Positions 47,573 to 57,959 of a stretch of DNA of 64,000 nucleotides are shown here, in pieces. Source of the stretch: Pogostemon cablin (lineage: Eukaryota > Streptophyta > Magnoliopsida > Lamiales > Lamiaceae); NCBI GenBank assembly GCA_023678885.1, contig CM042993.1, positions 3,432,501 through 3,496,500 on the forward strand. Reading direction: 5' to 3'. Under the pieces are notes generated by a model. The model was given only the letters and a program-made list of their open reading frames with translations. It had not been told where the DNA came from and made no database searches. Position numbers and translations under genes: made by a program. Position 1 is the first letter of the stretch, and each line of letters begins with the position of its first letter.

Positions 47573-49093
47573 TAGGGATGGCAACGGGTAGGGTACCCGC
47601 ATTTTGTTGGGGTACCCGAAACCGTATCCGATTAATATATTACTACCCGTATCCGTCCCATAACCGTTTAATATAATACTTGCAATACCCGTATCCGTCC
47701 CGTACCCGATTATTCTTACCCGCGGGTAACCGAACCCGTCAAACCTATTTTTTTATCCTAAAATATTAAAAAAATAAACTTAGAAAGTGTAAACAATTTT
47801 GTATGACATAAGAAAATCAAGGAAAAAAAAAACAAGGTTAGATATTCAAGGAAAAATAAAATAAAATAATTAAAATGAAGAAAACAGGCATCCATATTCA
47901 AGCCCAAACCTAAGCCCAAGCCCAATTGATATAACAGCCCACCAACTATTTTTACTTGGCTGTGGATTGCTGTAAGAAGGAATCGGGTTCCGGCAAGGCC
48001 GTGGATTGCTCCGAGAGCGATTGCCCCACCAATTCGACGGTGGTGCTGAAGACATTGTTGGATTCGGAGTTCTGCCTGGAGCTCAAGGGGGATAGCTACA
48101 CGCGGAGGGAGCTTTTCGACTGCTTGGTGGCCGGTTCGGTGCCGATTTTTCTCTGGAAACCGGATTACGAGCAGTATGAGTGGTTCTTGCCGTCGTCCGG
48201 AGGTCGGCCGTGAGCAGATCTGGAGGTCGCCGTGAGAAACCCGTGAGCAGATCTGGAGGTCGCCGTCATCCGGAGGTCGGCCGCAACAGAATATAAGCAA
48301 TAAAAGGAAGAAAAAAGAGAATAAGTGCGAGGGGGACTGGTCCGTGAGTTCCGGCCACCTGCCCCCTCGCCGGTAGAGGCCAAAACGAAGGTAGAGTTTA
48401 GAGGGAAGGTGGAGAGAAATCTTAGAGAGAAGGGAATTTATCATTTCACATTCATCTGTCACCAGCTCCAATAAAGCCAAACAATCAATAAGGAAGAAAA
48501 TTGGAAGGGACGAAGAAAGAAGTGGAGAAGGATTAGTGAGCACCTGCAATAGCTGCAACGAGGCGGTAGACGGCGTAGAGAAGGGAATCGAGGACTGCAG
48601 CGGATCGTCGGTAGGGTTCTTCTCCTCTCCTGCAGTTGCGGCGTAGATTAAAACTTGGCAGAGACTAGAGAGTGACAAAATGAGAATTCAATGTTATTTA
48701 GGGTTACATTGGATTGTAGTTTTTGAATTGTGATTATCTCCAATAATTTGTATATTTATTTTAATATTGAAAGATGTTAACAAAATTTATTTGTGTATAA
48801 ATGGTTAAGGGGTATTTTTTTAATTATTGGGTCAAGTGTTCGAATCTCATTAAACACATACATATATTAAATGGGACGGGTATATGCGGTTACCCGCTAT
48901 CCTTATCCGTTTACTTAATCGGGTTCGGGTAGCGGTTATCGGAGGGGTAGAAACCGAACCCTACCCGAACCCTAATGGTAAATTTTTTTTATAACCAAAC
49001 CCGTCCCAAACCCGTTTATGGGTATCCGAACCCGTCCCATTAGGGTTCGGTCGGGTCGGATACCCGAGAAAACCCGTGAAGCTGCCATCCCTA
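47573..49093. mobile_element. Non-autonomous hAT-type element in the Copia A LTR
   Basis: 1,521 bp with terminal inverted repeats TAGGGATGGCA and TGCCATCCCTA and a perfect 8-bp target duplication GACGAGAG (47565-47572 and 49094-49101), diagnostic of the hAT superfamily. Subterminal regions at both ends are packed with GGGTACCCG- and ACCCGT-type motifs. No transposase is seen. The interior carries a GC-rich host-gene fragment (47956-48210). Confidence 0.88.
47956..48210 (+). pseudogene. Captured fragment of an exostosin/GT47 (MUR3/XLT2-like) glycosyltransferase
   Basis: An open stretch of about 85 codons, including VDCSESDCPTNSTVVLKTLL, then DSEFCLELKGDSYTRRELFD, then CLVAGSVPIFLW and QYEWFLP. 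The pattern of FCL..GDS.TRR..FDC..AG.IPVF is the conserved core of exostosin-family xyloglucan galactosyltransferases. Only this part of the roughly 450-600 residue family is present, with no start codon of its own (first codons TTG GCT GTG). It sits wholly inside the hAT element, so it is most simply a captured gene piece. A repeated GTGAGCAGATCTGGAGGTCG follows at about 48209-48265. Confidence 0.75.
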
Positions 49094-49847
49094 GACGAGA
49101 GGTCCCGTGGTTTTTACCCTCAGGTTGAAGGGGTTTTCCACGTTAAAATTCCTGGTGTTGATTCTGCGTACATTTCTGCATATTTAATTGATTTGTGGTT
49201 TCTGCGATATTTGAGTGGAATGATTTGTGCATTGATATAATCTGGGATTTATTGTGTTTCCGCTGTGCCGAATATATCATTGCGTATTGTCTGTCCTAGT
49301 TGAATAGGACTCCATTCCACAACAGAGCCTGCGTCCAAAATGCTACCACCGTGCTTCTCACGTGGTGTCCCAACCGGAGAGCGGGAGTCCTATTCGGAGA
49401 CAATATGTGCACGCTCCGATACTCCGATGAATCCATGTTCGGACTCCGATCCGACGGCTACACTATTATTATCAAGCAAACAGCTACTGCGTCGAGTCCT
49501 GAGCAATTTAGCGAGGATCTGAGGACACTGCTGGAGGATCTACGTGGGCGGGCGGCTTCGGGTGGATCGGCCATGAAGGTTGCAGCAGGGAGTGCGAGAG
49601 CTACGAGTTTTCAGACAATTTCGCGTTCTTACAGTGCATGCCGGATCTCTCCACGTTCGACTGCGATGCTTGCTTGATTGGAGCTGAGACTTTTATAGAT
49701 AATTCCACCGGATTGATTGTCTATAAGCCTAGTTGTACTCTCGAGTACAAACTCCAACCTTTTTATAACATGACTAGGATTGAAGAAGCACGCGCCATGG
49801 TGGCGTCCCGCCTTTGCCGCCACCTGTCGCAGCCCCACCGCCGCCAG

Positions 49848-50365
49848 GTGATCACTCGGCTCTACTTTCTCACCATAATTTTACTGGAGTCTGTTCGAGT
49901 TTATAGTGTAAACCCTATGATTCCCCTTTAATTTAAACCCGAGCAACCTAGTAATACATAAGGTATAATAAGATTAAAATAGGGACCACATGATTTACAC
50001 CGTAAAACCAGTTTACATAGACATTTGACAGATTATGTACATGAAATTGATTTATTTATATATTATTGAGTTTAGCAGGGATTAATAATAATAATGGTGA
50101 TGGTGGTAATAAGACTCCGACTATGATAATCATTGTCGTTCCAGTTGTTGTGTCTTTACTGATTGCTGCTTCCGCCGGTTACTACGTGAGAAAGAGAGCA
50201 AATCAATCGAAGCTAGTATATATAAGAAGCAAAGGGGGGTGTGTGTGTTTTTTTAATTATAATATATGAAATTTCTACTTTATTAATTATTTGAGTAGGA
50301 GCCAATTAGAGTATTATATATGTATATTACTAATCAGACTATTTAATTGTTGCCTTCTGACTTAG
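49848..50365 (+). other. CRK introns around the transmembrane exon
   Basis: AT-rich intron-like DNA on both sides of the small exon 50079-50215. The expected phase between the transmembrane exon and the exon beginning at 50366 is off by one with the most obvious donor (CTA/GTATAT), so either another donor is used or there is one more lesion. Confidence 0.5.
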
Positions 50366-51075
50366 ATGATGACGACCAGATCATAAGCAGTGAAGAATCC
50401 CTGTTTTATGATTTTGGTACAATTAGAGCTGCCACTAATGATTTTTCTGATAATAATAAGTTGGGTGAAGGGGGATTTGGTTAATTCTGGTGTCTTAATT
50501 TTATCTAATACTCCATTTATTTTTCTTTTAGGGAAAACTCAAAAATGGACAAGAAATAGCAGTGAAAAGGCTGTCAAAAAATTCAGGGCAAGGAGATATA
50601 GAATTCAAAAACGAAATATTATTAATGGCCAAACTTCAGTACAGAAACTTGGTTAGGCTTTTGGGATTTTCCATTCACCAGAATGAGAGACTTCTCATAT
50701 ATGAAACTTGTTCAAAATTCAAGCTTAGATGCCTTAATATTTGGTAATACAACTTTCCTTTGATTTATTCATTCGTATTTAATTTAATTAAAACTTTAAT
50801 TTGATCGATCTTTAACATTAATTCTTGGGCGAGTAGATCCGGATCGACGCATGCTTATTGATTGGCATAAACGCTACAAAATTATATTGGGAATTGCAAG
50901 AGGACTTCTTTATCTACATGAGGATTCAACTTTGCGTATTATACATCGTGATCTCAAGGCGAGCAACATACTTTTAGATCGAGAGATGAACCCTAAAATT
51001 GCCGATTTTGGCATGGCAAGATTATTTATGCAAGAAGAGAGTAGAGGCAATACTAGAAGAATTGTTGGAACATAG

Positions 51076-51934
51076 TGTTGGGTTGGGTTTCCAAATATGT
51101 GGAGAGCCCAAATCAATTCTGGCCCAACATCACATTCTAGCCCACCATCATCACATTCTGGCCCATCATCACTTGGCAGTAGAAATAGGCTGTGTGTGTT
51201 CGGGTGAAGGTAACACTCCAACTCCGAGAGCAAAACAAAAACGAGGGCAAAAAGAGGAGAGAACATCAGAACAGTGCAGAAGCAATAACCGGAGTTTCAA
51301 CCGTCGGATCGAGCTGAAATTTTGTCAGCACGTTCGGAACTCGTGGAGGTACATTCTGAACGGTGGAGATCGTGTTTGGAGCTTTGGGTTGACGGGAATA
51401 CGCCGAAGACAGAAGCAGATTTCTGGGCGATTCTGTTCTGCGCAGTCGAGGAGAAAGGGTCGTTTCTCACAAACTAACCGTTGGATCGAGCTGTAACTTG
51501 GACAGCACGTTCAGGACTCATAGAGGTTGATTCTGGACGGTGGAGATCGGATTCTGAGGGTTCTACAGTTGCGAACTCAGAACGTCAGTTTGCGTAGTTT
51601 GGTGAGGTCTTTCTAATCTCGTTGTTTGTTATCAAGTATTAATTGTCTTGATACGTTTGTGGTAGTTCGTCTGTGGTGGCAGATTGTAACTCTTGAACTT
51701 TGTCTCATAGTGAAGTTTTTGGTGGGCTTCGGTCCCGTGGTTTTTTACCTTCTCACATTGAGGAGGTTTTCCACGTTAAATTGATTGTGTCGTGCATTGT
51801 TGATTGCTTGCTTTATCGTGCATATTATTATTAGGATTGTTTCCTGCTAGATTCACACAAGAGAGGGATAATTGATCATTCCGCTGCGTAGACGAATAGT
51901 TTATTGTTTGATTATTCGTGTGTTTATCCCAACA
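51076..51934 (+). repeat. Copia B 5' LTR
   Basis: 859 bp, with GGTCCCGTGGTTTTTTACC and GAGGAGGTTTTCCACGTTAA in its 3' part. It differs from the 3' LTR at one position that I can see. Confidence 0.92.
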
Positions 51935-51978
51935 AAGTGGTATCAGAGCGGGTTGCTGCTCTGTGCCTTGTGGTGAAT

Positions 51979-54900
51979 ATGGAAACCAATACTAATAGAA
52001 TGGTGAATCTCAATGGTTCTAATTATCATGTGTGGAAAGGCAAGATGGAGGATCTTCTTTATGTGAAAGATTATTATTTGCCTGTATTTGAAACTGAAAA
52101 GCCTAATGATAAAACGGATGAGCAATGGGCAATATTGCATCGTCAAGTATGTGGTTACATTAGGCAGTGGGTGGATGATAATGTATTGAACCATGTGAGT
52201 GGAGAAACACATGCACGATCATTGTGGAAAAAGTTGGAGGAACTGTATGCTAGAAAAACTGGGAACAACAAGTTATTTCTAATCAAGCAGTTGATGAATT
52301 TGAAATTCAAGGATAGCACTCCTATGACAGATCACTTGAATTCATTTCAGGGCATTATTAATCAATTGTCGGAAATGAATATCAAGTTTGAGGATGAAGT
52401 ACAGGGCTTATGGCTTCTTGGTACATTGCCGAATTCATGGGAGACATTCAGGACATCTTTGTCTAATTCAGCCCCCAATGGTACCATTACAATGGATTTG
52501 GTTAAGGGCAGCGTTTTGAATGAGGAAATGAGGAGAAAATCGCAGGGTCCTTTACAGCAATCAGAGGTTTTGGTTACAGAGAAGAGGGGGAGAAGTAATA
52601 GTAGAGGTCCAACAGGCAAGCAAAAAGGCAGGAGGAGTAAATCCAATAGATACAGCAAGGTTGAGTGTTGGAATTGTAAAACTCCAGGACACATAGCAAG
52701 GTATTGCAGAAAACCCAAGCAAGATGACAAGAAAGAAAATGGGAAAGAAAGGAAGAATGAAGAAACGAAAGATAATGATCGAGTGTCTGCTGCAACAGGT
52801 GATTTTCTTATCTTTCGTGATTATGAAGTGGTCAATCTTGCATATGGTGAAAGCAGTTGGGTGATTGATAGTGGGGCATCCATACATGCCACATCTCGTA
52901 GAGATATGTTCACATCCTACATGTCAGGTGACTATGGTAATGTTAGGATGGGTGATGATGGCTTAGCTAAAGCCATTGGCGTTGGAGATGTATGTTTGCG
53001 GACTAGTAATGGTGCTACGCTAGTTTTGAGAAATGTGAAGCACGTGCCTGATCTTCGATTGAACTTGATATCTGTTGGGAGACTTGATGATGAAGGTTTC
53101 TGCAGTGTGTTCTTCGATGGTCAGTGGAAGCTTACAAGAGGTTCTTTAGTTGTTGCTAGAGGTCAAAAACATTCTTCGTTGTATTTGATGCAAGCAAAGT
53201 TACTTGATGGCTCTATTAATGCAGTTAAGAATGAGGGGATAGTTGAGTTGTGGCATAGCAGACTCAGTCATATCAGTGAAAAGGGATTGAAGATTTTAGA
53301 GAAGAGAAATCTCATTCCAGACTTGAAGAATGCATCTTTAAAGAAGTGCTCTCACTGTTTGGCGGGAAAGCAGACTCGAGTTGCTTTCAAGACCTCAACT
53401 CCTACTAGAGCATCAGGTATACTCGATTTAATTTATTCTGATGTTTGTGGTCCTATGAAAACTAGAACTCTTGGTGGTGCTTTATATTTTGTTACTTTTA
53501 TAGATGATCACTCAAGAAAGACCTGGATCTACACGTTGAAGACGAAAGATCAGGTGCTCGATGCATTCAAGCAGTTTCATGCCTTAGTTGAGAGACAGAC
53601 TGGGAAGAAGTTGAAATGCATCAGATCGGATAATGGAGGGGAATACATTGGTCCTTTTGATGAGTATTGCAGAGAGCATGGTATCCGACATCAAAAGACT
53701 CCTCCAAAGACACCTCAGTTGAATGGTCTTTCAGAAAGGATGAACAGAACATTGGTCGAGAGAGTAAGATGTCTGCTATCAGAAGCAGGATTGTCTTCAT
53801 CATTTTGGGGTGAGGCTCTGAGTACTGTGGTACATGTTTTAAATCTTACTCCATGTGTTCCTTTAGACTTTGATGTTCCAGATAGAGTCTGGTCAGGAAA
53901 AGATGTTTCCTATAATCATTTGCGGGTCTTTGGATGTAAGACATTTGTGCATATTCCCAAAGATGAGAGGTCTAAGTTGGATATGAAGACTCGACAGTGT
54001 GTGTTTCTTGGTTATGGCCAAGATGAGTTTGGTTACAGACTTTATGATCCCGTAGAGAAGAAGCTTATCAGAAGTCGGGATGTTGTGTTTGTTGAGGATC
54101 AAACTATAAGAGATATTGAGAAGACGGATAGCTCAGTTTCTACACCTGGTGATGACTTGATTGACTTGGAAATTGTTCCTCATGGTCAAGATCAAGTAGA
54201 AGTTGAAGAGGAGAATCAAGATCAGCCTGATTTTGGTAATGATGAGCATGTCGATCATCCTTTGCATGATGAAGAGGATATCGATCAGCCGCAACCACCT
54301 GATGTTCCAGAACAGGAGGTTCAAGAACCACCTAGAAGAAGCAGTAGAGCTCGTGTACCTTCTAGGATGTATCCTCCTGATCAGTATGTGCTCTTGACCG
54401 ATGGGGGAGAGCCTGAATGCTATGGAGAAGCAGTTCATGGAGAACACAGGAATGAATGGTTGGAAGGAATGCAAGATGAGATGAAATCCTTGCATGAAAA
54501 TGACACATTTGATCTGGTGAAACTACCAAAGGGGAAGCATGCTTTGAAGAACAAGTGGGTGTACAGGCTAAAACAAGATGAACACACCTCAAAGCCTCGA
54601 TTCAAAGCTAGATTGGTTGTTAAAGGTTTCAGTCAGAAAGAGGGAGTTGATTTTGAAGAAATTTTCTCTCCTGTTGTCAAAATGTCTTCTATCCGTTTTG
54701 TGCTTGGTTTGGCTGCTAGTCTTGACTTGGAGATTGAGCAGATGGATGTCAAAACCGCTTTTCTTCATGGTAAGCTAGATAAAGAGATATACATGGTGCA
54801 ACCTGAAGGTTTCAAGGTGAAGGGAAAAGAAGACCATGTATGCAAATTGAAGAAGAGTCTATACGGTTTGAAACAAGCACCTAGATTGTGGTATCAGAAA

Positions 54901-55974
54901 TTTGAGTCAGTTATGGGGGAGCAAGGCTACCAAAAGACTATTTCTGATCATTGTGTGTTTGTTCAGAAGTTCTCGGATGATGATTTTATTATATTATTGC
55001 TATATGTTGATGATATATTGATTGTTGGCAGGAATGTTTCAAGAATTGACAGGTTGAAGAAACAGTTGAGCAAATCCTTTGACATGAAGGATTTGGGGCC
55101 AGCAAAGAAAATCCTTGGTATCAACATCACCCGAGATAGAGCAAACAAGAAGCTGCACTTGTCACAGGAGAAGTATATTGAGAAAGTGCTTGAGAAATTC
55201 AATATGAGCAAAGCTAAAGTGGTTAGTTCTCCTGCTGCCACTCATTTTAAGCTTGGTGCTCATCATAGTCCTTCAACCGATGAAGAGAAGGAAGCAATGA
55301 GAAGAGTCCCATATGCTTCAGCTGTGGGAAGCTTGATGTATGCAATGGTGTGTACGAGGCCTGACATAGCTCATGCAGTTGGTGTTGTTAGCCGTTATTT
55401 GTCTAATCCGGGAAAGGAGCATTGGAATGCTGTGAAGTGGATAATGAGGTATCTACGAGGTACGTCTAGTTTGAGACTCACCTTTGGAGGTGGGAAGCCC
55501 GAGTTAGTTGGCTACACAGACTCAGATATGGGAACAGATGTGGACACCAGAAAGTCAATTTCTGCTTACCTAGTGACATTCGCAGGTGGCGCTGTGTCAT
55601 GGCAATCAAGATTGCAAAAGTGTGTTGCACTCTCCACAACAGAATCAGAGTACATTGCTGCAACGGAAGCATGTAAAGAGGTGTTATGGTTCAAAAGGTT
55701 TATGGAGGAGATTGGATTGAAGCAACAGAGGTATGTAGTATTTTGTGATAGTCAGAGTGCTATCCATCTCAGCAAGAATGCTGCATTTCATTCAAGATCG
55801 AAGCATATTCACGTGAGATATCATTGGATGAGGGATGTCATCAATGATAAGTTGCTTGAACTTGAAAAGATTCATACAGATGATAATGGTGCTGACATGA
55901 TGACGAAGGCATTGCCTAGAGAGAAGTTAGAGGTATGTCGTGTGATAGCCGGAATGGCTAGTCTCTCCACATAA
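51979..55974 (+). CDS. Copia B gag-pol polyprotein
   Basis: 1,331 residues from the first Met after the primer-binding site, without stop or frameshift. Order: copia gag (1 to about 215); zinc knuckle CWNCKTPGHIARYC (about 229); protease WVIDSGASIHA (about 293); pre-integrase LWHSRLSHISEKG with CSHCLAGK; integrase core with DVCGPMKT, FIDDHSRKTW, SDNGGEY and ERMNRTLVERVR; reverse transcriptase with YVDDILIV (about 1008); and RNase H with GYTDSDMGTD and STTESEYIA, ending VRYHWMRD and DMMTKALPREK. The order protease-integrase-RT-RNase H defines Ty1-copia. All catalytic signatures look intact, so it may still be active. Upstream in-frame codons belong to the LTR and have no Met. Confidence 0.93.
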   Translation: METNTNRMVNLNGSNYHVWKGKMEDLLYVKDYYLPVFETEKPNDKTDEQWAILHRQVCGYIRQWVDDNVLNHVSGETHARSLWKKLEELYARKTGNNKLFLIKQLMNLKFKDSTPMTDHLNSFQGIINQLSEMNIKFEDEVQGLWLLGTLPNSWETFRTSLSNSAPNGTITMDLVKGSVLNEEMRRKSQGPLQQSEVLVTEKRGRSNSRGPTGKQKGRRSKSNRYSKVECWNCKTPGHIARYCRKPKQDDKKENGKERKNEETKDNDRVSAATGDFLIFRDYEVVNLAYGESSWVIDSGASIHATSRRDMFTSYMSGDYGNVRMGDDGLAKAIGVGDVCLRTSNGATLVLRNVKHVPDLRLNLISVGRLDDEGFCSVFFDGQWKLTRGSLVVARGQKHSSLYLMQAKLLDGSINAVKNEGIVELWHSRLSHISEKGLKILEKRNLIPDLKNASLKKCSHCLAGKQTRVAFKTSTPTRASGILDLIYSDVCGPMKTRTLGGALYFVTFIDDHSRKTWIYTLKTKDQVLDAFKQFHALVERQTGKKLKCIRSDNGGEYIGPFDEYCREHGIRHQKTPPKTPQLNGLSERMNRTLVERVRCLLSEAGLSSSFWGEALSTVVHVLNLTPCVPLDFDVPDRVWSGKDVSYNHLRVFGCKTFVHIPKDERSKLDMKTRQCVFLGYGQDEFGYRLYDPVEKKLIRSRDVVFVEDQTIRDIEKTDSSVSTPGDDLIDLEIVPHGQDQVEVEEENQDQPDFGNDEHVDHPLHDEEDIDQPQPPDVPEQEVQEPPRRSSRARVPSRMYPPDQYVLLTDGGEPECYGEAVHGEHRNEWLEGMQDEMKSLHENDTFDLVKLPKGKHALKNKWVYRLKQDEHTSKPRFKARLVVKGFSQKEGVDFEEIFSPVVKMSSIRFVLGLAASLDLEIEQMDVKTAFLHGKLDKEIYMVQPEGFKVKGKEDHVCKLKKSLYGLKQAPRLWYQKFESVMGEQGYQKTISDHCVFVQKFSDDDFIILLLYVDDILIVGRNVSRIDRLKKQLSKSFDMKDLGPAKKILGINITRDRANKKLHLSQEKYIEKVLEKFNMSKAKVVSSPAATHFKLGAHHSPSTDEEKEAMRRVPYASAVGSLMYAMVCTRPDIAHAVGVVSRYLSNPGKEHWNAVKWIMRYLRGTSSLRLTFGGGKPELVGYTDSDMGTDVDTRKSISAYLVTFAGGAVSWQSRLQKCVALSTTESEYIAATEACKEVLWFKRFMEEIGLKQQRYVVFCDSQSAIHLSKNAAFHSRSKHIHVRYHWMRDVINDKLLELEKIHTDDNGADMMTKALPREKLEVCRVIAGMASLST

Positions 55975-55991
55975 TCGGAAAGGGGGAGATT

Positions 55992-56850
55992 TGTTGGGTT
56001 GGGTTTCCAAATATGTGGAGAGCCCAAATCAATTCTGGCCCAACATCACATTCTAGCCCACCATCATCACATTCTGGCCCATCATCACTTGGCAGTAGAA
56101 ATAGGCTGTGTGTGTTCGGGTGAAGGTAACACTCCAACTCCGAGAGCAAAACAAAAACGAGGGCAAAAAGAGGAGAGAACATCAGAACAGTGCAGAAGCA
56201 ATAACCGGAGTTTCAACCGTCGGATCGAGCTGAAATTTTGTCAGCACGTTCGGAACTCGTGGAGGTACATTCTGAACGGTGGAGATCGTGTTTGGAGCTT
56301 TGGGTTGACGGGAATACGCCGAAGACAGAAGCAGATTTCTGGGCGATTCTGTTCTGCGCAGTCGAGGAGAAAGGGTCGTTTCTCACAAACTAACCGTTGG
56401 ATCGAGCTGTAACTTGGACAGCACGTTCAGGACTCATAGAGGTTGACTCTGGACGGTGGAGATCGGATTCTGAGGGTTCTACAGTTGCGAACTCAGAACG
56501 TCAGTTTGCGTAGTTTGGTGAGGTCTTTCTAATCTCGTTGTTTGTTATCAAGTATTAATTGTCTTGATACGTTTGTGGTAGTTCGTCTGTGGTGGCAGAT
56601 TGTAACTCTTGAACTTTGTCTCATAGTGAAGTTTTTGGTGGGCTTCGGTCCCGTGGTTTTTTACCTTCTCACATTGAGGAGGTTTTCCACGTTAAATTGA
56701 TTGTGTCGTGCATTGTTGATTGCTTGCTTTATCGTGCATATTATTATTAGGATTGTTTCCTGCTAGATTCACACAAGAGAGGGATAATTGATCATTCCGC
56801 TGCGTAGACGAATAGTTTATTGTTTGATTATTCGTGTGTTTATCCCAACA
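55992..56850 (+). repeat. Copia B 3' LTR
   Basis: 859 bp copy of 51076-51934, directly after the purine tract. It is followed by CATAG and the CRK intron donor sequence TAAGTT. Confidence 0.92.
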
Positions 56851-57959
56851 CATAGTAAGTTATTTACCATGCATATACTTACATTTAATTTAATTAATTC
56901 ATAAAATAAACTATACTGATCATTTTACGTACTAACGAATAAGTGCATAAAACAATTATTTTTTCAGTGGCTATATGCCTCCGGAGTATGCAATGAATGG
57001 ACAATTCTCAGTGAAGTTAGATGTCTTTAGCTTTGGTGTTCTAATATTGGAGATTATCAGTGGACAAAAGAATTATTCATTTCAAGATGGAGAAAACAGC
57101 GAATACATGCTAAGTTTTGTAAGTACATTCCACGGTTACAATATACATACTAGTTTAAAATCAAAATTATCCCAAGCACATCTACTTTATTTAAAATAGT
57201 CCCAAAAAATTAATTTTTTCGAAATAATCCATAACTTTTAAATTCTTATAAAAACAGTCAATTTTACCAAAAAATATTCAGTTTTTCTGATTGCATGGGA
57301 TGCAACTAAATCAGTGCTTTTATGAAATTATGAGATAAAATGGTAAAGTATAGTATTGTTTTGAGACGAAAATGAATGTCATAACTATTTTGGGATCTTT
57401 TCAAGAAAAGTAAAAAGAATAAGAGACGGCTAATGTTTTAAACTCGTTACATTACTATTTCACTACTCTTAAAGTTTGTATATAATTTGAAATCAAATTA
57501 ATGAATTGTTGCAGGCTTGGAAGAATTGGCGAGATGGAACGGCAATGAAGATGATGGATCCGGCGTTGTTGTCGAATGCAGGGTGTACGCCCGACATGTT
57601 GAGATGCATTCATATCGGGTTGTTGTGCGTTCAAGACAATGCGGAGAGTAGACCAACGATGGCGTCGGTTGTTCTCATGCTGAATAGCCAATCTATAACA
57701 CTGCCGGTGCCTTCACGACCGGCATACGACGTAGCTACAAGTGATCCTAATTCAAGACAAATGAGGTCGAGTGTGTCTGCTTGTAAATCTTCTAGGAATG
57801 ATGCTTCATTCACGGAGATGTGTCCTCGATAATTGTTGTTCAATGGACAATTTTTGTGTTCCAGTATAATGCTGGATGAAATTTCTCAATTCGATGTGCA
57901 GGAAATATTTGAATTGTAATACTATGATATGAAAATAGTGTACTAAGAATATAAGCGGG

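Larger units (their letters stand above)
44562..49324 (+). mobile_element. Copia A: internally deleted LTR retrotransposon in CRK exon 1
   Basis: Bounded by the 5-bp target duplication GAGCC (44557-44561 and 49325-49329) and TG...CA termini. The 5' LTR is 44562-45422 (861 bp). The primer-binding site TGGTATCAGAGC (initiator tRNA-Met) follows at 45424, and the purine-rich tract GGGGAGGGGGAGA precedes the 3' LTR at 46935-49324. That 3' LTR is 861 bp once the hAT insert and its duplicate are removed. I count four base differences between the LTRs by eye, so insertion is recent. The internal part is only 1.5 kb and has lost integrase and reverse transcriptase. Confidence 0.92.
46935..49324 (+). 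repeat. Copia A 3' LTR, interrupted by a hAT element
   Basis: The same sequence as the 5' LTR, split at 47572/49094 by the hAT insertion. Differences from the 5' LTR that I can see: AACAGGG for AACATGG, GATTGGTATT for GATTGATATT, TTTTCCACG for TTTTTCACG, and ATAATCTGG for ATAATTTGG. Confidence 0.9.
51076..56850 (+). mobile_element. Copia B: full-length Ty1-copia retrotransposon
   Basis: 5,775 bp, flanked by the target duplication CATAG (51071-51075 and 56851-56855). LTRs of 859 bp each (51076-51934 and 55992-56850) start TGTTGGGTTGGG and end TATCCCAACA. Primer-binding site TGGTATCAGAGC starts at 51938, and the purine tract GGAAAGGGGGAGA ends just before the 3' LTR. I find one base difference between the LTRs by eye (GGTTGATTC against GGTTGACTC), so it inserted very recently. 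The coding region is one open frame. Confidence 0.95.
44289..57832 (+). pseudogene. Cysteine-rich receptor-like kinase (CRK), split by two copia insertions
   Basis: CRKs are plasma-membrane kinases with two extracellular DUF26 domains. Pieces: 44289-44561 and 49325-49847 (exon 1), 50079-50215 (transmembrane, VVPVVVSLLIAASAGYY), 50366-50479, 50532-50743, 50837-51074, 56968-57118 and 57515-57832. Exon 1 starts with a signal peptide and first DUF26, resuming after copia A at ACVQNATTVLLTWCPN. Kinase motifs: LGEGGFG, EIAVKRLS, HRDLKASN, DFGMAR, GYMPPEYAMNG, SFGVLILEIISG. Lesions besides the two insertions: one base missing after FQTI in DUF26-2 (about 49620), a probable shift before the Pro-rich exon end (the PPPVAAPPPPG frame matches the intron phase), loss of the VYK codons and donor at the end of exon 3 (about 50480), and one extra A after LLIYE (about 50705). 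It is almost certainly non-functional as a kinase. Confidence 0.85.

Noticed and set aside
47758..48678. 306-codon minus-strand ORF in the hAT element as a real gene
   Set aside because: It runs through element-specific repeats and the antisense of the GT47 fragment, is low in complexity, and resembles no protein family; it is kept only as context for the gene-capture finding.
51904..51978. Upstream extension of the Copia B polyprotein
   Set aside because: The codons are in frame but belong to the LTR and primer-binding site and contain no ATG; the first Met is at 51979.
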